Shown: positions 42,828 to 50,986 of the stretch, piece by piece | How positions within the stretch are numbered: the first letter of the stretch is position 1 | Layout of the letters: each line of letters starts with the position of its first letter | Assembly: GCF_009176305.1 (NCBI RefSeq) | Contig: NZ_BLAJ01000001.1 | Location: forward strand, 124,001 to 188,000 | DNA: 64,000 nucleotides | From: Martinezella dioscoreae | GTDB lineage: Bacteria; Pseudomonadota; Alphaproteobacteria; Rhizobiales; Rhizobiaceae | Direction: 5' to 3' | Notes under the pieces: generated by a model | The model's database searches: none | Told to the model about the DNA's origin: nothing | The model's input: only the letters and a program-made list of their open reading frames with translations | Translations under genes and position numbers: made by a program

Positions 42828-43703
42828 TCAGGAGCCGGCGCCGACGCGAGCCAGGCCATCTCTAGCAGGCTGGTAGTTCGGATCGAGATTGACCGCGTGC
42901 TGATAGGAGCGGCGGGCTTTCGCCTTGTCGCCCTTGCGCTCATAGACGAAGGCCTGGTTTGCCCAGGATTCGGCAAGCTTGTTGTTCAGCTCGATCGCAT
43001 GGTTGAAATCGGCAAAAGCGTTGTCGTCGTCGTTCTGTGCGAGATAGGAGATGCCGCGGCTGTTGTAAGGCTCTGGCGAGTTCGGCGACAGCGAGATCGC
43101 CTTGGAGAAATCGTCGATCGCCTTATCCTGCTGATTGCGCTTCTGGTAGATCACGCCGCGGCCATTATAGGCGCGGCCGTCCGTGGTGCCGAGGCTGATG
43201 GCCTTCGAATAGTCATTGAAGGCATCGTTGTCGCGGCCGGCCTGGCGGTAGAGATTGCCGCGGCCGATATAGGCGACATCGTAATTGCCGTTGATCTGCA
43301 GCGCCGCGTTATAGTCCGCAACTGCTTCCGGCAGCTTGCCCATGTTGCGATAGATGAGCGCGCGGTTGGCATAGGCCTGATAGAACTTCGGATTGAGCTG
43401 GATCGCCTGATTGAAGTCGGCAAGGGCGCGGCTGAAATCACCGCCGCGGCCATAGGCCGTGCCACGCACATTGTAGCCTTCCGGATCCTGCGGATTGGCA
43501 TTGATGACCGACGTCAGTGAGGCGATATTTTCGGACGAACCTTGCGCCTTGTCGATCTGGATCACGTTATCTGTGGTGGCAGTCTGGCAGCCGGAAAGGC
43601 TGATTGCGGCAAGTATCGCCAAGGCAGGCAGAGCCGCGGCGCGCTTCGAAACAAATAAGGAGAGGTTCGAAGTGCGGAACTTTACGGAAGTCGTCATTGC
43701 CAT
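42828..43703 (-). CDS. TPR-repeat lipoprotein
   Basis: A 291-residue exported protein. The signal peptide ends in the lipobox ISLSGCQTA (cysteine acylation), and about six tetratricopeptide repeats follow. Examples are YNVRGTAYGRGGDFSRALAD, YANRALIYRNMGKLPEAVAD, YIGRGNLYRQAGRDNDAFND and YNSRGISYLAQNDDDNAFAD. ATG 43703 has GGGGAAAG upstream; an ATG at 43724 is in frame and another lies at 43697. It is probably an inner-membrane or outer-membrane-anchored periplasmic scaffold, NlpI-like in outline. A partner is not evident. Confidence 0.85.
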   Translation of the reverse strand: MAMTTSVKFRTSNLSLFVSKRAAALPALAILAAISLSGCQTATTDNVIQIDKAQGSSENIASLTSVINANPQDPEGYNVRGTAYGRGGDFSRALADFNQAIQLNPKFYQAYANRALIYRNMGKLPEAVADYNAALQINGNYDVAYIGRGNLYRQAGRDNDAFNDYSKAISLGTTDGRAYNGRGVIYQKRNQQDKAIDDFSKAISLSPNSPEPYNSRGISYLAQNDDDNAFADFNHAIELNNKLAESWANQAFVYERKGDKAKARRSYQHAVNLDPNYQPARDGLARVGAGS

Positions 43704-43775
43704 TATCGGGTTCGCTTTCCCCATGCGTCATATCAGGCTGTTCTGATTTAATCCGATTTGCGTAGAGAATAAATC

Positions 43776-43807
43776 AAAAAGGCGGCGGCGAACGACTCGC
43801 CCCCGCC
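43776..43807 (-). terminator. Intrinsic terminator after rpsU
   Basis: On the minus strand GGCGGGGGCGAG, loop, CGCCGCCGCC, then TTTTTG. The GC stem with a five-T run ends 34 bases after the rpsU stop. Confidence 0.75.
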
Positions 43808-43841
43808 ACACATGCATCTGAAAACGTCGAAAAAACGGCGA

Positions 43842-44054
43842 TTACTTGGCAACAAGGCCTTCGCGCTGAGCGCGCTTGCGAGCAAGCTTGCGAACGCGAC
43901 GAACAGCTTCAGCCTTCTCGCGAGCACGCTTCTGCGACGGCTTTTCATAGTAGTCGCGCATCTTCATTTCGCGGAAAATACCTTCGCGCTGCATCTTCTT
44001 CTTGAGAGCGCGGAGAGCCTGGTCGACATTGTTATCGCGGACAAGTACCTGCAC
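43842..44054 (-). CDS. rpsU: 30S ribosomal protein S21
   Basis: A 70-residue ribosomal protein S21. The highly basic sequence starts [20 protein letters not shown], the conserved bS21 N-terminus, and ends with a long Arg/Lys helix ([20 protein letters not shown]). I place the start at GTG 44054, because the family begins with this M/V-Q-V-L-V segment and AAAGGAAC is 9 bases upstream; GTG 44063 would be only 2 bases from that site. It has its own terminator and probably its own promoter in the 44055-44405 gap. Confidence 0.95.
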   Translation of the reverse strand: MQVLVRDNNVDQALRALKKKMQREGIFREMKMRDYYEKPSQKRAREKAEAVRRVRKLARKRAQREGLVAK

Positions 44055-44405
44055 GAGAATCACGTTCCTTTGGTTTGGTTGATGCCAGCGGCGACGGCAG
44101 CGCCAGGAGGCAAAAATATAACGTTCGCGCAGCCGCAGCCTTGCGATTGGTTAGGCGAGATAGCAGATCGGTTTGTCAAAGTCTAGCCAGATCGTGAGTT
44201 TGCAGAGGAAAAAGCTAGTTGTCGAGTACCGAATTCAGCCGGCCGCGTTTGTGACGCTTCATCGAAGCTGTTGATTAAGCCATCGGCCGACCCCGATCTT
44301 TGCGACATTGACATGCTTATGTGAGTATGTCGGATCACAGTCATTCGTGTGCTGCGGCGATTGCATCATCGGAAGCAACCGTTCGGAGCAAGGGGGAATC
44401 ACCTT
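44055..44405. other. Gap between rpsU and a small secreted protein gene
   Basis: I see no gene in this 351-base divergent gap. On the minus strand, TTGACA (44174-44179) is a reasonable -35 for rpsU but the spaced -10 is poor (GCCTAA). The AT-rich TATATT at 44115-44120 could be an alternative -10. Ribosome binding sites for both flanking genes are present. Nothing else was identified. Confidence 0.4.
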
Positions 44406-44684
44406 ATGAAATCGCTCGGCTTTGCTGTCGTCGGAAGGCTGTTTGTGCCAACCATACTGGCGCTCATTGTTCTTGCTGGGGCGCTCGCGCCTGTCGCCGC
44501 CGGCGAAGTCCGCTTTGGCAAGAATGTGCGGGTCGGCGGCCACGACTTTTCCAATCAGACCTTTGACAACAAGCACCGGGCGAGAATTTACCTTTACAAG
44601 GGAAAGCCGCGGAATGAGGGATGTATCTGGCGCAAGGATAGCCACGGCGCGCGGGTGAAGATCTGCCATCTGCAGCGCAAATAG
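44406..44684 (+). CDS. Small exported protein, function unknown
   Basis: A 92-residue protein with a strong signal peptide (LFVPTILALIVLAGALAPVAAG) and a mature part of about 60 basic residues containing two cysteines (EGCIWRK and VKICHLQ), probably disulfide-bonded in the periplasm. GGGGGAA precedes the ATG at 44406; an upstream in-frame ATG at 44349 lacks signal logic. I do not recognise the family. It lies between rpsU and the sarcosine oxidase operon, with 162 bases before soxB. Confidence 0.65.
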   Translation: MKSLGFAVVGRLFVPTILALIVLAGALAPVAAGEVRFGKNVRVGGHDFSNQTFDNKHRARIYLYKGKPRNEGCIWRKDSHGARVKICHLQRK

Positions 44685-44846
44685 ATCTGCCAAGCAGTCA
44701 TGGGCAGGCCACTCGGCTGATTGGCAATTTTAACCGTGTCGAAAGACGGTCCTGAATGCGTCGCAAAAGAGCCGTTGTGTCGGTTTTCGATTTGCGATTT
44801 GTATGACCCACAAAAAGGGCGTCTTGCCTGAAGGAGTTGAGGGCGA

Positions 44847-46100
44847 ATGCGTAAATACTCGGTTTTTGCCGTGGCACGGGAAGCGATGCGGGCTCACAAG
44901 GGTTGGGAGGCGCAATGGACCTCGCCAGAGCCGCGCAAGGAGTATGACGTCATCATCGTCGGCGCTGGCGGTCATGGCCTGGGTGCGGCCTACTATCTCG
45001 CCAAGGAGCACGGCATCACCAATGTCGCCGTCATCGAGAAGGGCTGGCTCGGCGGCGGCAATACCGGCCGCAACACGACCATCATCCGCTCGAACTATCT
45101 CTATGAAGAGAGCATGCACATCTACGAGCATTCGATGAAGCTCTGGGAGGGGCTGTCTCAGGATCTCAATTATAATGTCATGTATTCGCCGCGCGGCGTG
45201 ATGATGCTGTCGCATAATGTGCATGACCAGCAGTCCTTCAAGCGGCATATCCACGCCAACCGTCTCTATGGCATCGACAATGAGTGGCTGACGCCGGAAC
45301 AGGCCAAGGCTTATTGTCCGCCGCTCGATATTTCGAAGACGGCGCGCTATCCGATCAACGGCGCCGCCCTGCAGCGCCGCGGCGGCACGGCCCGCCACGA
45401 TGCGGTGGCGTGGGGATATGCCCGCGCTGCTTCCGATCGCGGCGTGCACATCATCCAGAATTGCGAAGTGACCGGCATTCGCCGCGGGCCGGATGGCCGC
45501 GTGACGGGTGTCGATACCACCAAGGGCTTCATCGGCGCCAAGAAGATCGGCGTTTCCGCAGCCGGCCACACCACCGTCGTCATGCAGATGGCCGGCGTGC
45601 GCGTGCCGCTGCAATCGAGCCCGCTGCAGGCGCTTGTTTCCGAGCCGCTGAAGCCGATCTTCCCCTGTGTCGTCATGTCAAACACGGTGCATGCCTATAT
45701 CTCGCAGTCCGACAAGGGTGAGCTCGTCATCGGCGCGGGCACGGACCAGTACAATTCCTATAGCCAGACCGGCGGGTTGCAGATCATCACCCATACGCTC
45801 GATGCGATCTGCGAGCTCTTCCCGATGTTCCGTCGTGTGAAGATGATGCGTTCCTGGGGCGGCATCGTCGACAATACGCCGGACCGTTCGGCGATCCAGT
45901 CGAAGACGCCAGTTCCCGGGCTCTATGTCAATTGCGGCTGGGGTACGGGCGGCTTCAAGGCGACACCGGGTTCGGCCAATCTGTTTGCGCATCTCATCGC
46001 ACGCGACGAGCCGCATAAGTTCAATGCCGGCCTGACGCTGGATCGCTTCCGCACCGGTCGCCTGATCGATGAGGCGGCAGCCGCCGCCGTGGCGCACTGA
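44847..46100 (+). CDS. soxB: Sarcosine oxidase beta subunit
   Basis: A 417-residue flavin subunit of heterotetrameric sarcosine oxidase. The FAD loop is VIIVGAGGHGLGAAYYLAKE, followed by GGGNTGRNTTIIRSNYL, the family signature. HDAVAWGYARAASDRGVH and the C-terminal GWGTGGFKATPGSANLFAHL are intact. The enzyme oxidises sarcosine to glycine, transferring the methyl carbon to tetrahydrofolate and releasing H2O2, and carries both FAD and FMN (family knowledge). GAAGGAG precedes the ATG. It is the first gene of the sox operon; the next start overlaps its stop (TGATG). Confidence 0.95.
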   Translation: MRKYSVFAVAREAMRAHKGWEAQWTSPEPRKEYDVIIVGAGGHGLGAAYYLAKEHGITNVAVIEKGWLGGGNTGRNTTIIRSNYLYEESMHIYEHSMKLWEGLSQDLNYNVMYSPRGVMMLSHNVHDQQSFKRHIHANRLYGIDNEWLTPEQAKAYCPPLDISKTARYPINGAALQRRGGTARHDAVAWGYARAASDRGVHIIQNCEVTGIRRGPDGRVTGVDTTKGFIGAKKIGVSAAGHTTVVMQMAGVRVPLQSSPLQALVSEPLKPIFPCVVMSNTVHAYISQSDKGELVIGAGTDQYNSYSQTGGLQIITHTLDAICELFPMFRRVKMMRSWGGIVDNTPDRSAIQSKTPVPGLYVNCGWGTGGFKATPGSANLFAHLIARDEPHKFNAGLTLDRFRTGRLIDEAAAAAVAH

Positions 46101-46519
46101 TGCCGGCGGTGGTCGGGATCGTTCTTGCGGCAGCACTTTCCCTGCCGGTCGGAGCGATCGCGACCGAAGTCAGCGACCTTATTCCGGGAGCCAAGGATTT
46201 TCGCATGCAGGTGATCCGCAAGGCAAAGGACGAAGCTGACTGGCCCTTCGTGGCCGAAAGCGGAATGTTGCTCTGCGCCAAGGTGCTGAGCGAGCCAACG
46301 GTCTATTTCGTGCCGGACCCGACGCCCGAGGCGGCCAGGGCGTTTGTAATCGATACCGACCTGCTGGGCATGAGCCTGGTCAATCTTGGGATGACCAATG
46401 TGCTGAGACCCTATAGATCGCTGGAGGCGCTGCTGAAGCGCATAACACCTTTCGTCACGATGGGACGGCGGCTCTGCGCCCAGCCGCCCGGCACAAGCCT
46501 TACGGGCTCCGAGCTTTAA
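46100..46519 (+). CDS. Secreted DUF2511-like protein inserted in the sox operon
   Basis: A 139-residue exported protein. A signal-like N-terminus (VVGIVLAAALSLPVGAIA) is followed by ADWPFVAESGMLLCAKVLSEPTVYFV, which matches the W-x-F/L-x-C/VY spacing of the DUF2511/YebY family. It ends with PFVTMGRRLC, the second cysteine region. The start overlaps the soxB stop (TGATG), and soxD starts 15 bases downstream, so it is part of the operon. YebY is linked to copper handling in enterobacteria, but no function in sarcosine oxidation is known to me. Confidence 0.7.
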   Translation: MPAVVGIVLAAALSLPVGAIATEVSDLIPGAKDFRMQVIRKAKDEADWPFVAESGMLLCAKVLSEPTVYFVPDPTPEAARAFVIDTDLLGMSLVNLGMTNVLRPYRSLEALLKRITPFVTMGRRLCAQPPGTSLTGSEL

Positions 46520-46534
46520 CACAGGTAGAAAACG

Positions 46535-46900
46535 ATGCTGCTGATTTACTGCCCCTATTGCGAGGAAGAGCGTTCGGAACTCGAATTCCGCAACGCCGGC
46601 GACGCGCATATCGCGCGGCCGGCCAATATTGCCGGGATTTCGGATGAGGAGTTCGAGGAATATTTCTTCCTGCGCGACAATCCGAAGGGCCTGATCTTCG
46701 AGCGCTGGCGGCACATTCATGGTTGCGGTCGCTTCTTCAATGCGGCGCGCGATACCGTGAGCGATCACTTCTACCGAACCTACAAGGCCGGCGAGCCGAA
46801 GCCCGACCCTGCGACGCTCAAGCCTGGCGCTTCCGAGCCGGCAGCGCAGCAACAGAACGAACAAGAACAGACGGCACAAACAGAGGGATTCGTTGAATGA
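46535..46900 (+). CDS. soxD: Sarcosine oxidase delta subunit
   Basis: A 121-residue zinc-binding delta subunit. Ligand candidates are the cysteines in IYCPYCEEERSELEF (C6, C9) and the histidine/cysteine in WRHIHGCGRFFNAARDT. The C-terminal part is a long Gln/Glu/Pro-rich tail (QQQNEQEQTAQTEGFVE) beyond the usual core, so it is somewhat longer than typical delta subunits of about 90-100 residues. Its last 4 bases overlap the soxA start (ATGA). Confidence 0.93.
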   Translation: MLLIYCPYCEEERSELEFRNAGDAHIARPANIAGISDEEFEEYFFLRDNPKGLIFERWRHIHGCGRFFNAARDTVSDHFYRTYKAGEPKPDPATLKPGASEPAAQQQNEQEQTAQTEGFVE

Positions 46901-49893
46901 GCGGCGCCAATCGTATCGCGGGCAAGGGACGTCTGACGCCCGCCAGAACCGCTCGCTTCACTTTTGACGGCAAGACCTATACCGCGCTCGAAGGCGATAC
47001 CGTCGCCTCTGCGCTGCTTGCCAATGGCGTCCATCTTGTCGGCCGGTCCTTCAAGTACCACCGTCCGCGCGGCATTCTTTCGGCCGGAGCCGAAGAGCCG
47101 AACGCGCTGCTCGACATTTCCCGCGATGCGGCACGGCGTCAGCCGAACGTGCGCGCCAGCGTGCAGGAAGTCTTCGACGGCATGAAGGCGCAGTCGCAGA
47201 ACCGCTGGCCGTCGCTCGCCTTCGATATCGGCGGCGTCAACAATCTGATGTCGCCCTTCTTTGCCGCCGGCTTCTACTACAAGACCTTCATGTGGCCGAA
47301 GGCGGCCTGGAAGCATATTTACGAGCCCTTCATCCGCCGTGCCGCTGGTCTCGGTGTTGCGCCGACGGAAGAAGATCCGGATCACTATGCCAGCCGCTAT
47401 GCGCATTGCGACGTGCTCGTCATCGGTGCCGGCGTTGCAGGTCTTTCCGCTGCACTCGCCGCGGCCGAAACCGGCGCCAAGGTCATCCTCTGTGACGAGC
47501 AGCCGGAGGTCGGCGGCGCGCTCCGCTTCGACACTGGCATCAAGATCGACGGTGTAGAAGGCTACGAGTGGGCGCAGGTGACCTTCGCCAAGCTCAAGGC
47601 GATGCCGAATGTTCAGGTGCTGACCCGCACGACCGCCTTCGGCTATTACAACCACAATTTCTTCGGCCTCGCTGAACGGGTGACCGACCATCTGGCGAAG
47701 CCAGGCCGTAACCTGCCGCGCGAGCGCCTGTGGCAGGTCCGCGCCAAGCGCGCCATCCTGGCAACGGGCGCCATCGAACGTCATATGGTATTCCCGAACA
47801 ACGACCGTCCGGGCATCATGCTCGCTTCGGCCGCGCGCGCCTATCTCAATCACTACGGCGTCGCCGTTGGGGCGAAGATCGGCGTCTATACGGCGCATGA
47901 CTCGGCCTATGAGGCCGCTTTCGATCTCAAGCGCGCCGGCGTGTCCGTCGTTGCCATCGTCGATAGCCGCGCGCGGCCGGGCGAGGCTGTGTTGGCCGAG
48001 GCAAAACGGCTGGGCATCGAGGTGATGACCGACTATGCCGTCGTCGATACCTCAGGCAAGCTGCGCGTCTCTTCCATGACCGTCTCGCGCAACGGCAGCT
48101 TGGCGACCCGCAAGATCCCGGTGGATGCCCTGCTGGTTTCGGCCGGGTGGACGCCTTCAGTTCATCTCTTTTCGCAATCGCGCGGCAAGCTGAAATTCGA
48201 TGCCGAGAAGCAGCGTTTCCTGCCGGGCACCTATGTTCAGGATTGCCTTTCGGTCGGTGCCTGCAACGGCACGGACGGGCTGCAGGCTGCTATCGAGGAA
48301 TCATTGGCCGCCGGTGAGCTGATGGCACGCGCGACCGGCAGCACCAATGGCGACGAGAAGATCCAGCTTCACGCCGAACAGGCTTTCGAATGGACCGGCG
48401 GCATGATCGGTGCGGCTGAAGGCGCCGGGCCGGACACGAATGCGAAGGCTTTCGTCGATTTCCAGCACGATGTCTGCGCCAAGGATATTCGTCTCGCCGT
48501 GCGCGAAGGCATGCATTCCATCGAGCACATCAAGCGCTTCACCACCAACGGCATGGCCTCCGATCAGGGCAAGCTTTCCAACATGCACGGGCTGGCGATC
48601 GCCGCCGAAATGCTCGGCAAGGATATTCCGCAGGTCGGCCTTACCACCTTCCGCGCGCCCTATACGCCGGTGACTTACGGCACGCTCATCAGTCATTCGC
48701 GTGGGGCTCTCTTCGATCCCGCTCGCAAGACGCCGATGCATGCCTGGGAAGAGGCGCACGGCGCGATCTTCGAAGATGTCGGCAACTGGAAGCGCGCCTG
48801 GTTCTATCCGCGCGCCGGCGAGACCATGCACCAAGCCGTCAATCGCGAGTGCCGCACGGCGCGCGAAGTGGCTGGCGTGTTCGATGCGTCGACACTCGGC
48901 AAGATCGAGGTGGTCGGGCCGGACGCGGCTGAGTTCCTGAACCTGATCTACACCAATGCCTGGGATACGTTGAAGCCCGGCCGCTGCCGCTACGGCATCA
49001 TGACCCGCGAGGACGGCTTCGTCTATGACGACGGCGTCGTCGGGCGTCTGGCCGAGGATCGCTTCCACGTGACCACCACAACCGGCGGTGCGCCGCGCGT
49101 GCTGCATCATATGGAAGACTATCTGCAGACCGAGTTCCCGCATCTGAAGGTGTGGCTGACCTCCACCACCGAGCAATGGGCCGTCATCGCCGTGCAAGGT
49201 CCGAAGGCACGCGAGATCATCGAGCCGCTCGTCGAAGGACAGGATCTCTCCAACGAGGCCTTCCCGCATATGAGTGTCGCCGAGTGCAAGGTTTGTGGCG
49301 TGCCGGCGCGGCTGTTCCGCGTCTCCTTCACCGGCGAAATCGGCTATGAAATCAACGTGCCGGCCGATTACGGCCAGTCGGTATGGGAAGCTGTCTGGGC
49401 GCGCGCCGAACCGCTGGGTGCCTGCGCCTACGGCACCGAGACCATGCACGTGCTGCGCGCCGAGAAGGGCTACATCATCGTCGGCCAGGATACTGACGGC
49501 ACTGTCACGCCCGACGATGCCGGCCTTGCCTGGGCCGTTTCCAAGAAGAAGACCGATTTCGTCGGCATTCGCGGCCTGAAGCGGCCGGATCTCGTCAAGG
49601 AAGGGCGCAAGCAGCTCGTTGGTCTCATTACCCGCGATCCGAAGGTGGTGCTGGAGGAGGGCGCACAGATCGTCGCCGATCCGAATGAGCAGAAGCCGAT
49701 GACCATGCTCGGCCATGTTACTTCGGCCTACTGGTCGGAAAATCTCGGCCGCTCCATCGCCTTCGCGCTGGTTGCCGGCGGGCGTGAGCGCATGGGCAAG
49801 ACGCTCTATGTGCCGATGCCCGATAAGACGATATCAGTCGAGGTGACGGATCTGGTGTTCTTTGACAAGGAAGGAGGCCGGATCAATGGCTGA
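46897..49893 (+). CDS. soxA: Sarcosine oxidase alpha subunit
   Basis: A 998-residue large subunit. The N-terminal ferredoxin-like region (FTFDGKTYTALEGDTVASAL) precedes an NAD-binding domain marked by DVLVIGAGVAGLSAALAAAE. The tetrahydrofolate-binding GCV-T-like aminomethyl domain fills about the last 380 residues, including VFDASTLGKIEVVGPDAAEF and FRVSFTGEIGYEINVP. Length and order fit the heterotetrameric enzyme. It overlaps soxD (ATGA) at its start and soxG at its end. Confidence 0.97.
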   Translation: MSGANRIAGKGRLTPARTARFTFDGKTYTALEGDTVASALLANGVHLVGRSFKYHRPRGILSAGAEEPNALLDISRDAARRQPNVRASVQEVFDGMKAQSQNRWPSLAFDIGGVNNLMSPFFAAGFYYKTFMWPKAAWKHIYEPFIRRAAGLGVAPTEEDPDHYASRYAHCDVLVIGAGVAGLSAALAAAETGAKVILCDEQPEVGGALRFDTGIKIDGVEGYEWAQVTFAKLKAMPNVQVLTRTTAFGYYNHNFFGLAERVTDHLAKPGRNLPRERLWQVRAKRAILATGAIERHMVFPNNDRPGIMLASAARAYLNHYGVAVGAKIGVYTAHDSAYEAAFDLKRAGVSVVAIVDSRARPGEAVLAEAKRLGIEVMTDYAVVDTSGKLRVSSMTVSRNGSLATRKIPVDALLVSAGWTPSVHLFSQSRGKLKFDAEKQRFLPGTYVQDCLSVGACNGTDGLQAAIEESLAAGELMARATGSTNGDEKIQLHAEQAFEWTGGMIGAAEGAGPDTNAKAFVDFQHDVCAKDIRLAVREGMHSIEHIKRFTTNGMASDQGKLSNMHGLAIAAEMLGKDIPQVGLTTFRAPYTPVTYGTLISHSRGALFDPARKTPMHAWEEAHGAIFEDVGNWKRAWFYPRAGETMHQAVNRECRTAREVAGVFDASTLGKIEVVGPDAAEFLNLIYTNAWDTLKPGRCRYGIMTREDGFVYDDGVVGRLAEDRFHVTTTTGGAPRVLHHMEDYLQTEFPHLKVWLTSTTEQWAVIAVQGPKAREIIEPLVEGQDLSNEAFPHMSVAECKVCGVPARLFRVSFTGEIGYEINVPADYGQSVWEAVWARAEPLGACAYGTETMHVLRAEKGYIIVGQDTDGTVTPDDAGLAWAVSKKKTDFVGIRGLKRPDLVKEGRKQLVGLITRDPKVVLEEGAQIVADPNEQKPMTMLGHVTSAYWSENLGRSIAFALVAGGRERMGKTLYVPMPDKTISVEVTDLVFFDKEGGRING

Positions 49894-50434
49894 TCTCGCT
49901 ACCCGCAAACTGCCGCTCTTTGGTCGCCACGGCGGTTCCTCGACCGTTCGGCTGACGCCTGCTGCTCCCGCAAGCCGCATTTCTCTGCGCGCGCCTGCCG
50001 ATTCCGTCGGCGGTCTTTCGCAAGTGCTCGGCCTTCAGCTGCCGACGCGACCAAAGACCTCGGCCAGCAATAATGGTCGTCATGCCCTCTGGCTTGGCCC
50101 GGACGAGTGGCTTGTCATTGATGAAAACGGGGCCGAACTGGTCGGCGTGGCTGGATCGTCTGGCGTGTTGCACTCGGCGACCGATGTCTCGCATCGCAAT
50201 ACAGCCATCATCGTGTCCGGCCCCGGCGCGGAAGCGACGCTTGCCGCCGGTTGCCCGCAGGATGTTTCGCTGAGCGCGTTCCCCGTCGGCGCCTGCTCGC
50301 GCACGCTGCTCGGCAAGGCGGAGGTGGTGATCCTGCGGCTCGACGACGAGACATTCCGTGTCGAAGTCTGGCGTTCCTTCTCCGATTATGCTTTCGGCCT
50401 TCTGGCCGAAGGTGCGGAGGATGCGAGCCTTTAA
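49886..50434 (+). CDS. soxG: Sarcosine oxidase gamma subunit
   Basis: A 182-residue gamma subunit with the GcvT-like fold: ALWLGPDEWLVIDENG and LHSATDVSHRNTAIIVSGPG are characteristic, followed by FRVEVWRSFSDYAFGLL. ATG 49886, overlapping the last 8 bases of soxA, has GAAGGAGG upstream; a start at 49862 is unlikely. Its TAA shares bases with the TAA of the convergent MaoC gene (TTAA). Confidence 0.93.
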   Translation: MADLATRKLPLFGRHGGSSTVRLTPAAPASRISLRAPADSVGGLSQVLGLQLPTRPKTSASNNGRHALWLGPDEWLVIDENGAELVGVAGSSGVLHSATDVSHRNTAIIVSGPGAEATLAAGCPQDVSLSAFPVGACSRTLLGKAEVVILRLDDETFRVEVWRSFSDYAFGLLAEGAEDASL

Positions 50435-50919
50435 CTCTCTTCCGGTCTGTCCTTGGGGTCGAACTGCGATATGGTCGTCCATGTCGCAGTCAGCGCCGGC
50501 TTGCGTTCGTTTTCGATCTCGACCGTCACGTCATAGGTCAGCATCAGCATATTGGCGCCGCGCAGCCGGGTTTCGGCGAGCGTGAAACGGCCACGGACCC
50601 GCGCGTCGCATTTGACCGGCGACATGAGACGGATCTTCTCGAAGCCGTAATTAATGCCCATGGTCTGTTCGCGGATTTTCGGCAGGGCGCTGTAGTTCAT
50701 CGCTGAAAGCAGCGAGAGCGTCAGGAAGCCGTGAGCGATGGTGCCGCCATAGGGTGTTTCCGCCTTGGCGCGTTCGGGATCGACGTGGATGAACTGGTGA
50801 TCGAGCGTCGCATCGGCAAAGGTGTCGATCATCGTCTGGTCGACGGCAATCCAGTCGGAAACGCCGATTTCCGTTCCCGCAAGCTTCATGATCTCAACAA
50901 GCGAAATTTCGCCGGGCAT
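50431..50919 (-). CDS. MaoC-like dehydratase (hotdog-fold hydratase)
   Basis: A 162-residue MaoC-type hotdog protein. The hydratase motif reads QFIHVDPERAKAETPYGGTIAHGFLTLSLL, with the usual D-x(4)-H and a catalytic aspartate in HVDPERA. The family hydrates enoyl-CoA or related substrates; the substrate is unknown. ATG 50919 has GAGGA just upstream; a TTG at 50946 is in frame. It follows the glg gene cluster in the same direction, 67 bases after glgX, possibly as its last cotranscribed gene. The stop overlaps that of soxG. Confidence 0.87.
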   Translation of the reverse strand: MPGEISLVEIMKLAGTEIGVSDWIAVDQTMIDTFADATLDHQFIHVDPERAKAETPYGGTIAHGFLTLSLLSAMNYSALPKIREQTMGINYGFEKIRLMSPVKCDARVRGRFTLAETRLRGANMLMLTYDVTVEIENERKPALTATWTTISQFDPKDRPEES

Positions 50920-50986
50920 GCCATCCTCGTCAGTCTGTGTTGTCAAAGCCCTTTCTGGCGAATCGAGACTGAAAGTGCAACCGCGA

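Noticed and set aside
48301-49716. 471-codon minus-strand open frame inside soxA
   Set aside because: soxA is certain from its domains; the antisense frame has no recognisable features.
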